A stretch of 64,000 bases of DNA from Anseranas semipalmata (taxonomy: Eukaryota; Chordata; Aves; Anseriformes; Anseranatidae): positions 857,191 to 921,190 of the forward strand of contig VXAA01000086.1 of assembly GCA_013399115.1 (NCBI GenBank), given 5' to 3'. Of the stretch, positions 48,990 through 61,600 are shown piece after piece; position 1 is the first letter of the stretch, and every line of letters starts with the position of its first letter. A model generated the notes under the pieces. The model was not told the origin of the DNA. It saw only the letters and a list, made by a program, of their open reading frames with translations, and did no database searches. Position numbers and translations under genes: made by a program.

Positions 48990-49260
48990 CAGAGGCACAT
49001 TATCGATCATTTAAGGGCCTGTCCAGGTCAAATTTTATTCTATTTTCAGAGCTGCATTAATGACTTTTGATGACATCTGCCCATGATTGGCAGCAAGCAT
49101 TGATGAGTATTGCAAACAACCCGTTTCCAAATGTACAGCCACGTGTCCCCTTTCTGCTTCAGGCAGCGGATAAAGATCCATTGATGGTAGCTGCTCTTTA
49201 ATATGGTAAATGATTTTGGAGATTACAGTCTTAGCTTATGTAATCTCATTACATAAGGAC
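48990..49260. promoter_or_regulatory. Candidate conserved enhancer-like block
   Basis: About 270 bp of unique sequence rich in homeodomain/TALE-like words: ATTATCGATCATTTA, GCATTAATGAC, TTGATGACATC, ATGATTGGCAG, GATAAAGATCCATTGATGG and ATGATTTTGGAGATTA. It has no open frame or repeat and ends in a perfect inverted repeat (49235-49257). It lies about 12 kb upstream of the inferred PHYHIPL promoter. The enhancer call is an inference from motif density. Confidence 0.4.
49235..49257. repeat. Perfect 10-bp inverted repeat
   Basis: CTTATGTAAT, the spacer CTC, then ATTACATAAG. Each arm contains TTATGTAA, a word like the binding sites of PAR-bZIP/NFIL3/C/EBP factors, facing inward. It is directly visible in the sequence; the function is unknown. 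Confidence 0.9.
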
Positions 49261-52200
49261 TGAGAAAGCAAACATGCAAAGAGCAGAATTTGAACAGCAA
49301 AACAGCAGCGGCTCTGTACCTCAACACAGGTATTGCCTTCTTGAAGCCTTTTCTGAAGCTAATAAAAAGCCAACTGGAATAAAATTCACTGTCCTTTAAA
49401 TATATACAAGAAAATCAAATAAGAGTTGCACCTCACCACAGAATCCCGTGTGGTAATCCACTGTTTAGCTAAATAGATGTTCAGTGCACGAAAAGGCAGG
49501 TAACTAAGCAAGTAACTTTTAATTCTAAGTACAACTGGAACAAGACTGATCGAAAAGCTCCAAAAACTGGAGCCTAGAGACTGTAAATGGGTTGTTCCTG
49601 GGGTAGATTCAGGTTGGAGAAAAATGAGTTGTTCCTCCTAACCAGCTATCACAGGGTGACACACACTGACATTTTTTGCATGCTGATTTATGAAACAGCG
49701 CTGTGCTACTCTGTTCACAGGCTCCCCGTGTGCTGCGTCAGCGGCTCCTGCTGTAAGCACGTTGCTGGCTGCTCTGACAGAGGAGTGCTGCATTCATTTG
49801 TTGCTGCTCATTCCTCATCACTCAAGCTTGCAGGAGGGAAGGAGAGGGAAGGACTTAAAATGTTTAAAATCTTGATGGCAGAGAGAGGAGAATGTGAAAG
49901 AAAAGATAACGAGAAGGGAAAAGAAGAAGCAAAAGTGGCAGAATGGATGGAAAACAGGGAGAGGCTCTAATTCCCCTTTTAATTCATATTTATTAGTCTG
50001 CTCTGTTCCTTTCTTTATCTTTCCTTGCGACATCATATATCATACTGCAAGCTTCGAGAACATTGTGCTCAGACTGGCAAAAAGCCAACACATGCAAGAC
50101 CTGAACATGCCAGAGATTAAAAATGCTCATGGGCGGAGGCTGTTTGCAGCAACGTGAGAAGACCTCAGCAAGTTTCACACCCACAAAAAAAAAGGTCAAA
50201 ATCAGGAGGCAGTCTGTCCTGTCCCTATACTTCTGTGCATAGGGTATAGAAGGCTCACAGATTTACAAAACTTAGGAAGTGATGGCTCCTAGGATTTTTT
50301 TCACTGTTTTCAGGTGAGATTTGAATCAGTTCTTGAGAGGTGAGAAAATTCTGAGAAAGCATCCACCAAGGTTTGCTCAAACTTTTTATGAATTCAGTTC
50401 AGCTGTGTTCAGAGTTCCTCTATGTTTGTCCACTGTATCCATTCCAATCAACAAATTCGCTGGTGATGAGACTCACAGAAACTGAAATTATGCAAATTAT
50501 TCAGTGAAGGATTTGCAATAATGCAACAGTGAAGACTAGATTCTTAAAGACAGAAGCAACTAAGGAAATGTCACCTCTGTTTTGCTGCTACACCAGTTAT
50601 AAGCAAAAGGGCTCGTCTGAGTTTTTTTCTATTCAAACAGCTGTAATTATGACATTAGTTAACATTAGAATGTTTTTCATATGCTTGACTTTATCTGCTG
50701 CTTGTATGAAAAACACTGCCTAAACATGCATATTTTACCCAAAACTTGTCAATTTTTTCTGTTTGCGTTGTTTCTTCCTTAAAATACAAAACACTGGTTC
50801 GTGTGCATTTCCTTGGCAATGAGATCAGGACCAAACTCAAGAAAAAACAGGTTAAAGCTCCCAATATTGGCTTCATTTACAGTGAAATGTCACAGACAGA
50901 ACAAATCCAAATGCAGTAATTGCACCTCTCTTTGCTTGCAGAATAGCCCTGAAGTATAAGGTAGACAGAATGGCCAAAAAGAGGGAAAGGAAGAGAAAAA
51001 TAAACACCAAAACTAAGGGAAGATACACTGTATGCTCTTATTTCATGGGGGAAAAGCAGTAATGACATATTGATCATCTAGCTAGATTTAGTCTATTAAA
51101 AAAATGAGACTTTTACATGTTTAGTGCTGAATTACCACACGTGACTAGAGGTGCTAGCACAGCAGCTGACGATTTAACCCTACTGAGCTCCTGGTTCTGT
51201 CACTCAGTGCCACTGTGGAAAGACACCAGAGCTGCCAGTCTCCTGCTTCGCTGTCCTATGCCCACTGCATGAATCTGTGTTCCTCGCTGGTGCCATGCGT
51301 ACAGCGGTGTTCATCCTACTTGAGACAGACTCCCTGAGACAGTCCTGGAGAGCTGGTAACTGGCAGCAGGCAGATACATGCCTGACTGAAATTTCTAAAA
51401 CAAGCTTGCTTTCTTTGTGGGACAGTGAGAGCAAAAAAAAAAAAGTTTTTAAAGTGTTTTGCTATCGTCACATCGAGAAACAGAGACATGGGGAACTTCA
51501 GAAAGCTACCTTTCTGCTCAAAGATATATTTTGTATTAACAATTTTCATTAAACTGTCTCTGCAATTTTTATAATATTCCTACAGTGCTCCTCCTCCTCC
51601 CACTTGCAGCGTTGTTTTCCATCACGAACAGTAGGTTGGCTGTCTGGATCTCTTCATTCACTGTGACATTTAGGTACTTAAGCCTAAGGCTCCAACGTCT
51701 TTTGAAAGGTTGCACAGGGTGGCAGTGCCTTGGTTCAGAAGATGAAATGCATCCAGGCACTGAATTCTGAATTTCAATTATTTCTTGACCTATACTGACA
51801 ATTTGCGCTCTTTCTTCCCCCACTCCTTTCTAGGAGGGAGACATTCAGTTATCCAAATATTTATTTTGGACACAATATAGCTTAGTTGCAAAAATAACTG
51901 AACGTATATGAACGGGAGACCTTATTTATGACTGCTCTGTTTCATATGTGATTTATTGCCTCCAGTAAGAATACTTAAATGTAGCTGAGCTATTTGTGTT
52001 GGAGGCAGTGGCTGCAGAGCAGTATCATTTGGCAGTCACCGGATAGCTGAGCTTTCTTATTGCTCCTCTGTACGTGCCCCAGCAGACATTATTATTCTAA
52101 AAGTCAGTAATGCTGCATATTAGAATTCTGAAGTGACACTTTCTCTCTGCTTTTACAAGCTTTTTGCTGTTCCTTTTACACTGAAGTCATGGTTTTCATT

Positions 52201-55200
52201 CTCCCCCTCTCAACCCTCTTTTGCCAAGTTGTCTCTTTAATTTATTCACCTGATAACATAGCATATATAATAGAAATATTTCTGTATTTATCTATAACAC
52301 CTATATATTTGCCAAGTAAGGAATAGATGGTAAGGAGAAGTGGAAGGATAAAACATCTCTTACAAAGTCCCATAAGATGGAGATTATGTTCTTTCTTCCC
52401 AGAGTGACAGCAAGAAGGAAGTTCACTGACTTCAATGCACAGGTTGAAGCAGAAGGATCCAGCCCAATTAGCCTCAGCAGAACAGCACGGAAGGATTTTC
52501 ACAGGAAGACATTCTAAAATGACACCTGGAACTTGACGGTGCTGTATTTCAATGTTAATTAGAATAATTAGTTGATACCTGTTTTGACACTATCTCTAAT
52601 TTAAACATAATATGGCCTGAAACTGTAAACAAACAAAAAAAAATGGTTAACGATCTGGAGGAACACTTTATGTCCTCCATAAAGTAAAGGAATGAAACTA
52701 TCAGAGTCTGAGCAGCAGAAGTCCCCTGCTTTAAGAGATGTACATGTGGTTGTCTGTTTTTAGGCTTTGCTTCTAAACTATTCAAACGTCCCATAAAATA
52801 ACATTACACCAAAACACAGACTAGGTCAGAAGGGAATACTGGTGAATACCATCACAATGTAGAGAGCCTCCAGGTTTCTACTTAAGAGTAAATAGTCTCC
52901 CGCAGCTGCAAGTACAGAACCAGAACTGCTGAAAGGATTAACTATGGCCTCCTCGTGTTTCATCTCGCCACTAAAACATCCTACTGAGCATAATAAAGTA
53001 CTGGACAGTGAGGGATTATAAGATCAGAAGCTTTGAAAGCATTCAAACAAGGATGCTCCAGAAGAACCCCTCTTGACTTAGTACACAAACTGCAGACAAG
53101 AACAGTACTGTTGGTGTTTTAGAGAGATGTTGGCATGTCATTTAGATATATTTTGATATTCTGTCAGTGTTCCGTTTCAGAACATGGAAGTGGCCATCAC
53201 GTTCTTAAAGAATGCAAATCAGATGTTGCAGGTTTTTTCCTCATATTTTGATGATCAACACCACAACAACAGGGTCTTTATGTGCCTTGTGTTTGTCACA
53301 AGTCCATACAGTATAAAATTCCTCCCGATAATCAGAATGAAGCTTCATGGACAGAGGAAAGTGATTACACAACCACACAAATGGCATGCACCAAATTCAG
53401 CTAATGTTTTTTTGAACTTGAGAAATGTAACTCCCTTAGCACAATCACGTAAACATACTTAAAAATAAAAATAGACACAAATTCAAGTCTTGAATATGAT
53501 CCTGCAGCACATTCTGCAGGTCACCAGGCAGAAACTATCTTAGATCTGAGAGAAATACTTCTAGAGAGGGAAAGTTGTCGCAAATGATTGTCACCTCCAC
53601 TTCTCTGCACTCAGAAAGGGTGCGCAGCTCCCATGCTTTGGCTTGATGGTAAACATACCATCATGGGCTGGAGGAACGTGGTCTGTGAGCAGGAGGGCAA
53701 AACCTATGGGCGCAGTTTAGATACAAATGCTGATTGTGGAAGTCACCTTATCTTGTTACAGGGAAGTGCCATGCCATGGGGAGTCTTCCGTAATTGCCCG
53801 TTTCCATACTGAGCTAAGCAACGTGTCCTCAAGCAGCCACTGCAGATACCCAGTCCCAGGGATGAGAGGTAGGACCCATGTAACTGCAGGAAGACTTCTG
53901 CTCCATTGCAGCTCTAAATGTCTCTGTCTGCCTCATGTACTCAATACAAGCACTCATTTTAATTAAGGTTTCATCTCCTAACTCTCTGCACCTGACCACT
54001 CCAGGGTATTTTCTGGCATTGAGAAAGTCTTGACGTTGCTGGGTGTGGTCTGGTTTGACAGACTCCTGTGTAACCACCTTCATATTTTGTTTTCTGATGA
54101 AAATCTGTTAAATATGTGAGGCAGAAAACAAATTGTGTTTGAGCATTAATTGGATGAGAATGGCAATTTGTGGATTTCAGGAACAGCAAAGGTGCCACTA
54201 GAGTGTGTAAGTGGGCAGCTGGCACAGTAGCTTTTGCCAACGTTTGTGTTGATGTGGGAGTAGAGCAATATGGTAGCTGTTAACATTGCACTCAATAAAT
54301 CTCTCGTCATATGTGAAGACATGACTAGCCTTTTGGAGGAAGAAGCTGAGTATTCTCTGCATTTGCAGCAGGATTTTATGTGTAATCCCAGCAAATGTCA
54401 GCAGGCCTTTGTGGGTGCTTAAATACTATATACATAAAATTGTTTTCTTGAAATCTTGCGCATAATGAAACAGTGAAATAATAGTAAAATAAGTTGCACA
54501 TTGAATTATCCAGAGAAAAGCAGTGTAATGCTCACCACTGCACCTCTTCCCAGCTGACTCAAGCCTTAAGGAAAAACACATGGGCCTGCTGCTATCAAGT
54601 GCACGTGACAATTTTTGTTACTATGAGATTTGGTTTCTGCGTGCTGTATGTGCGGCCATAAGGGGAAGCACTTAGGTTACTTCCAACATGTTTTTGTTGG
54701 TTTTAGATATAGGGAGGACATTAAAATTACTGTTTTAGGAGTAAGGAAATTGTTTCTGTTTCACATGAATTGATACATTTCATAACTATTTGAGTTAAAC
54801 AACAAAGAATATTGTAGGTAAAAATGGCACTGGACCTCAGCAGTGTATTTTTCTACACCTATTTCTTGCTATGAGGTTTGGAAACCTCATCTCTTACAAC
54901 TCTGACACAAAGACTCAACACGTTGTACTATTAGGAAAAAATCTTCTGGCGTTAGGTTTCTGTCTTCTAGTCATGTTCTGTTTTCATTCTGCCGTCACAT
55001 TTCTCTCTGCGAGGAAGGAGCCTACCCTTCTTTCTCTACCTTCCTCCAAGGGCCTTCTTTCTGTGCCTCAGTCCACCAGTGCTACTCCTCTGAGACTCAT
55101 CCCTACACAATTATTCATTCTGAGTGACTCCCCAGAACCCAATGCTCTGTATTTCTGCTGTATACGTTCCCTTAGAAGAAAGATCTGTATAATAAAAGTT

Positions 55201-56199
55201 TATCATGACACCAGCAACTGAAACACCACCATTTTGAAGAGCCTAAACTACTGAGATTTCCAAGAAATGTTGTCTGTGATGCTTCAAAAAGGCCGATTTA
55301 CAGAAGCAAATAGCAATAAACACAGAGCTGGAGCAAACTCAAAATATATAGCATAACACTTGCCTGATCTTTTAGTCTATTTCACTGAAAATGAACATAC
55401 TACATTTAATAAGATGACATAAATCGTTATTTGTTCTCAGGACCTATGAAAATAACCTGAGTTAACCAATTCCTCATTTTTATTTCTTTGTACATTGTCT
55501 ACTAATATCTGGCTGCTAGCATGTACATGAACCACAGGGTAAGCATACTTTTTAACATCAAGAAATTCTAAAACAAATGCAACAAAATGTCCTACCAAGC
55601 CCATAGTATAACTAGCTGGCCAGTGAGATGAAAATTTTACATTCTTTAGTAATGGTGCTTATCCAGTTTCCAAACCAGCTTCCAAAATGAGGATACATAA
55701 CACCACTCCACCCACAGAACATCACCCCTGTTTTTATTTTTACATGCACAAAATCATAACTGTCTTTTATGAAAGAAGTTGGGAATGTAAGGTGTTGGGG
55801 GAAAAAAGACAGTACTAAATGACAGTACTATTTCAAACTAAAAAGACTCATTACAGTGCTTATGTTATCATGCAAAAAAATGCATTTATGTGTAGGAAAT
55901 TAAGTTTTGTAGTTTCACATGCAAATATCAAGAAGAGCCATTTACATTGTCGTACTGAAAAGTTAATGGCTTGCACATTCTCTAATAAGATTCTTTCAGT
56001 AAGCCTCATTAATGTTAGCTATTTACATCCACAGTTAATTGCCATGAGCATAAAGAAGGAAGATACTTTCTCCACCCTACCCTTTCAGCCTAAAAGCTTG
56101 AAATTTGTATCTGCAGAGAAATGCCAAACTGCAACATTCCCTGACGCCAAAAACCAAAACACAAAGTCACACCTTGAGGTATCAGCAAACCGATTGCAG
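49261..56199. other. Non-coding upstream DNA
   Basis: No recognisable gene was found. There is purine-rich sequence at 49835-49970, a run of A at about 51433-51444, and a candidate regulatory block at 51940-52170. The segment 53590-54420 has long overlapping open frames on both strands but resembles no transposase or gene I can name. Confidence 0.55.
51940..52170. promoter_or_regulatory. Candidate regulatory block
   Basis: Unique sequence with balanced composition and words such as GTGATTTATTG, GCTATTTGTG, ACATTATTATTC and AGTAATGCTGCATATTAG (POU/homeobox-like). Inferred from texture only. Confidence 0.2.
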
Positions 56200-56550
56200 C
56201 ACGACATTGCTCCTGCCCACTGCCTGACAGCAGCGAAGAGCTCGTGGGGCCGGGCTAGCCCCACGCAGGACAGAGGAGCGGACAGCCCCAGTGAAGCCAC
56301 CGCTTCTCTGCCAGCTGGAGACCTGGGCTGTATCTTAAGCTGACTCATTTGTATTTACCAAAGAGGTGCAAAAGCGCCTCGTGCAGCCATCGCCAGTCTG
56401 GCTGGACAGCAACGAGGAGGGATGAGACTGCTACCTGTCCTCTCCCAGGGTGTTTCCTGTGCCCCCGGCACACAGGAGAGCCCCACCAGCCTGCCCGCAC
56501 ACACTCACCCATAGCGCGGAGCTGGCTGGCACACAGCACCGTACTGGCTG
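56200..56550. other. Short GC-rich patch
   Basis: Local rise in G+C with a moderate number of CpG (for example around 56230-56290 and 56370-56520). The open frames at 56085-56605 are GC-driven and match nothing known. Confidence 0.35.
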
Positions 56551-56917
56551 TTCCCAGTTTTGATTTCTCTGTTTGAGCAAATACTACCGAGTGAGCTAAG
56601 TCCAACTTGTAGCCATTCCAGGGATAGCGATCCTATCCTGTACTCAGTTTCCTATGTTTTGTGCACTTGATAATGATAGGATAAGGCTTAAGCCATGGCT
56701 GCATTGGCCAGCTGTCTCCAGCGTGCCTTCAAAGTACCAAACAAATCGTAGGAGAAATGTCAATAGGGAAATGCTGGAAAATAGCATTTCATATACGAAG
56801 AACTCGGCCATGACATTCACAATGAGTTTCTTAATCAAGTAGTATACAATCCAGTACCAAAATACAGACAGCCAGAATTTAATACCCCACATAACTAGCT
56901 TTCCAATAAGAATTAAA

Positions 56918-56932
56918 AAAAAAAAAAAAAGA
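56918..56932. repeat. Poly(A) run
   Basis: About 15 A followed by GAAAAG. No retroposed body was recognised. Confidence 0.7.
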
Positions 56933-57420
56933 AAAGTAAATTCAAGCATGTTGACACGTGAGATTCATGAAAATGGAAGGTTATTTGCAGGAATTTGACA
57001 GAGTGTGGAGAGTGTTGAGAAATTTATAAAGCCAAGTACCAGTCACTCTTCATTTTCCAATCTACCACCACACCGATGGGTTTTACAGTCCTAAGACTTA
57101 AAAACAAAACTCTTCAGCTGTACAGTAAAAACACCCTATTTCCAAAACTAGGTGCCAAAATAAACAGTCTAACGTCCCACACAGTAGAATAGCTCATACT
57201 GCACATATATAAATAAAACTCCACTCAGAAAACAGGCAACAAACAAACAAGAAAACCTTTATCCTAGAGCATCTGGGATCCAAAGGCATTCAAGTCCAAG
57301 AGAACAAATCACATTTGAGCTTTATCACGTGCTAAAGAGCAGGTCCTCTTCGAGAAGAGGACACCCTCTGTTACATTTTCTCCCCAAATCACATACATGA
57401 ACTTTCTCTCTCCACCCTGA

Positions 57421-57434
57421 AAAAAAAAAAAAAN
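57421..57434. repeat. A13 homopolymer with an undetermined base
   Basis: Thirteen A residues followed by a single N at 57434, which looks like a base-calling failure at the end of a homopolymer. Confidence 0.9.
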
Positions 57435-57879
57435 CATGGAAGCTCCCCTAACTTTTTGAACAAATAGGAGAAACCTGATGGACTGAGATGCAGTGAATCC
57501 CTTACTTATTGATTTCAAGAAGATAAACTTTTGGCTTTTAAAGTTGTTTTCAAGACAGTTTCCCAACTCCATGGCCTAGAATAAGGTCAGCAATGTAGAA
57601 GACTGCAATTTTATGTTGTTGAACTCTGGAGACATGGGATCCAGACAAACCTACTTAACGTCAGCAGAGTAAAAAATTAAAGAAAAATGCACATCAGATT
57701 TGTTTGTACAACACGGGCATTCCCACTCAAATCCCTCAGGCACTGCGTATTCAGGATTGCATCAAGCCCCTAATTCCACAATAAATCCTCCTCCTGCTCC
57801 CCAGTGCATCACTGTTCCCTACTTTCCGCACAGCCGAGCTTCTCGTTGAATCTCTCTGTCCCTGCAGGCAGTGGGTCAT

Positions 57880-58640
57880 ATTCTTCCAAGTCCCTCAGTC
57901 CTGGCTTCTCAGTCCTCGTCATCCCTTCCTCTCCTAGCTGCTCAGCTCTTTTCTAGTTCCCTCTCTTCCCTCTTTCCAGTCTCCCCCTGCCCCAGGACTG
58001 CCATACCTCATGCGCAGTGGGGCTGGCTGGGATCCGTGCTCGAGGAGCCGCCCTCGCTCGTGCTAGCAATGGTAACTTCTCCGAGGGCCCTTCCCCTTGC
58101 AGAGGGCTGCGCTGCCCTCGCAGCGCTCCTCCCCCAGCTCCTGCGGTCCCCTCATTCAGGCGCAGAGAAGAGAGGTTTTGTTGAAAGCGGTGCTGGGGCC
58201 TCGTGCAGGGAATGGTCCTGCCCACTGTGGCCAACAGCCAAACACCAAAGACACTGGAAGTGAAGGGGCCTTAAGGACCTGGGGTGCTACCAGTCCCATC
58301 CCGACATCAGGCAGGTGCGAGCTATGAGCTCTGAAGGCAGCCTGCCGCCCTCGGTCCCTTCGCGGTCAGTGCTCCCAGCGGCCTCCCTCTGAGCACACGC
58401 GCTCGCCCTGCCCCAGCACTGAGGAGGAAGAGGAGGAGGTGGCCGTGCAGCCCGGCTTCCCCTGCCGCTGCTCCCAGCACGCTCGCTTTGCAGGGAGGTG
58501 ACCTGGCTGCCTGCGTGGGGCCCTGGGGCAGGAGCCCAGCCGCAGCCTTTCTGTGCCGCTCTCACACTGCACTGCACGAGTACAAATGGGGCTTGTCCAC
58601 AGCGCGATCAACAGCTCTGGAGGAAATCCACGACTGTCCA
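57880..58640. promoter_or_regulatory. GC-rich CpG cluster, possible distal promoter
   Basis: About 760 bp with raised G+C and frequent CpG (dense at 58010-58210 and 58330-58480). It is the second strongest island-like patch in the window after the one at 36 kb. It holds no recognisable coding exon on either strand; the open frames at 57871-58611 are compositional. It could be an alternative PHYHIPL promoter, a lncRNA start or merely a GC-rich patch. No evidence here favours one of these. Confidence 0.35.
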
Positions 58641-61600
58641 GTGTCAGACAGGCTAGAGAAGCTCAGCGACTTTCTGCACGCTAGCTATTGCCTGTAGCCT
58701 AATTCCCTATCTCTTGTAACAACATGTAAATTCGCTGGCATCAGAGGAAAGACAAGAGATTGTGATAGGACTGCAATAAATATTCTCACTCAGACTTCGA
58801 TGCTACAAAAGTGTCTCTGATGCCCCACTGTTTATAAAGACACACTGGGTAATGTTTAGCGTTTCTCAGGACCGTGCCATTGTGCCACAGAGATACATAA
58901 ACGGGGCAGAAAATACACAGCGCTTAAGAAGAACAAAAGAGTTACCAATGTGAAGAGAAAAATTATTTTGAAACCAGAAAAGACCATCTCAACCAACCCC
59001 CTCTCTACCCCACAAGTATTCAAATGCAGTAAAAATGTTATCAACGCTCTCCTGCCTCCTGCCTAAGCTCTCTTTGACAGGCAGGATGAGCCTGGAAAGC
59101 ACAGAGACAAGATCTTTCTTCTGCCTGAAAGTCTTAACACCCTACTGCTTAATACTGCACACTATATACGTGCTGCCAGCACATTACACTCACTTGGCAC
59201 AAATTTGAGTGACCGCACAAACTTCAAAGCCCAAGAACACGAGAGCTAGACCAGAAAGGATTCAGCATGGTCGGTCCTCTCCAAGCTTTTGAGATCTCCA
59301 GCCCAGAAAAAATCCCCCTGTGCTACCTGAACCTCCTGCCTGGCCTTGAAGCCCCCGGGCCTTCCTGGTTGAGCAGAGGTTCTCCCTCCTGTGCAGGCAC
59401 TGCAAGTCTTCTGCAAGTACTGGATGGCAAACTTCCCTAGAGCCCCACCACACACAGACCAAGAGTTGATGTTGCTCCTGCAGTATACTCTGGGGAAATT
59501 CCAGTAGCTTTAGCAGGAGCTGGTGTACGTGCTACAAACCAAAACTGCGTTTTTTCATTTCCTCTGTTATCGCTCAGGCAGAGTTGCTCTGCCTACAAGG
59601 AGAGAGTGCCCCGAATGTAGAGCCTGAAACCCAGGGCAGCGCAGGTGTGCCAGCAGGACCTCCAGCTGCTCCCCTTTGCCCACCCCACTGTGGACCAGGC
59701 AGAGGGTTGAAGCACACATGCTACCTGTATACTGGAAGATACTGCTTTAGCTGCCTCTGAACCAGAACGTGGCATTTCATGAACAGCCCCTTCTCCGCAC
59801 GGACAAAAGGCAGGGCTCTCCTGTCCAACTTCCCCATTGTCGCAGTAGTTAGCTGATCAAACGCTTCAAGACCCCATTTGGAAGCTGATGTAAATTGTCT
59901 TTATTCCACTGTCTTCAATGAAGCTAGACAAATTTATACCCACTGAGGAACTACTTCTTACGTATTCGTGCGATCTTGTACAAAGGAACATAATTACAAA
60001 GTTGAAATGCAAATATGGATATGAAAAGAAGAAACTTTCTCTTTCCTAAAAGCTGTTACCCCATCAGATTTCTAAAGGATCCCCAAAGTGTAGGCTACAG
60101 ACTTTATTCTGTATGTGTTCCCTCTGAAATTAAGATTGCTTTAAACAAGCCCAACCTTTGTAACTTCTTCTTTCCCCAATCAGCTACTATTTCCTGCTCT
60201 GCATTTAGTTTTTAACGAGGAATTAAATATGTACTCTGATCAAAAAATCAATTTCCTTTTGAATTACCCAAGTGTTAAAACTGCATTTCTGTGGTAAAGA
60301 GATGGCGCTCTGAAGAACAGAGCCATCTACAGAAATCTATTTGATAATGGCGTCCTTCTTTCAAATCCAAACCTTTCCTTGATGTAGAATACAAATTGAG
60401 CTCTAGTGTATAAGTCAGCTAGGATTTCAAAGTTGGCCTTTATACTTTGCCATTAATTAATTCCGTCCAAGAAATTCAAACAAAGATACAAACAAAAAAG
60501 TTCTCTAAATACGTTACATAAGGCATTCAGAATATTCCGATTCATTCCCCTCCAGGAACACAGCAGAGTCAAAGAATAGTGTACACAGCATGTTTAGACT
60601 GTATAAAAAGCACTAGAAACTGTAAGAATAGTTTTAAACCCATTTATTTAAAGCTCTCCATTGTAAGAGCTATTGTAGAGCTTTTGCTAATCAATCTACA
60701 CTTCTGTGTTCTAAACAATTACAGGCTTAATGAAGTGTACTTTTCCTCACTTTCAGAAGCAGGAACAAAGAGTTTCCTATTAAAAGGGAGGAAATGAAAG
60801 CAGAAGGCAGAAGACCTCTTCCAAAACTTACTGGGGCTACAGAGCAATTTAAGTATTAAACAGAAAGTCAGCAACTCTTATTTGGCATCTCTTCTTTTAG
60901 GGGAAAAAAGAGATCTGGGAAAGATACTTTCCTTCCCGATGCAGCTGTGCAGCCTGAAGCCAGGTAGGATGAATATTCTCCCTGTTACAATAAGGAAAGC
61001 ATCCCAGAATCTGGCAGGGAAAACTCATACAACTCAGTCCAATTTTTTATATCTCATTTTGTTGCAACTATCATAACGTAACCAAAACAGAAGTTGAGAA
61101 TTGGAGTCAATGGTCAGTCAGTATAGAGAGATTTTTCAGACTGAGCCACTGACAATGCTTTTTGCTGGGGAGTAAGAAACACAGCATGGAGTAACAACAG
61201 CAGATATGTGTATTCAGTCTGAAAGCAAAGCAAGAGTTTTCTTTTTCTCAAGATCTACCTAATCTAATTTGTAGAGAAACACATGGGAAACGTGCCCCCT
61301 AACATCCTTGCCATAAAACTTTCTAGTATTCACTCACCTGCAAAACAGATCTGGTAGACAGAGGAGAAGGCAGAGCCACAAATGCTATGTCAGGCCAAAA
61401 CCACCGTGAAAAGCAGACTTTGTTGTGCTCCTCATTACCCTGCAATGCACAGATGCCATCTCCCTCCCTGTCCCTCCAGTGCTGTTGTGACAACCTTTTC
61501 TAAGAGACCACAGAGCAAAGCTGACACCGCACAGTGCTACAAGCACCATTAACCTCAGTGAGACTACCCACGTCCATTTTTTAACTCCTACTCTTGTCTC

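Noticed and set aside
53590..54420. Overlapping open frames on both strands, considered as a decayed DNA transposon or a small gene
   Set aside because: I saw no transposase motif, terminal inverted repeats or target duplication, and no domain. A repeat-library search would settle it.
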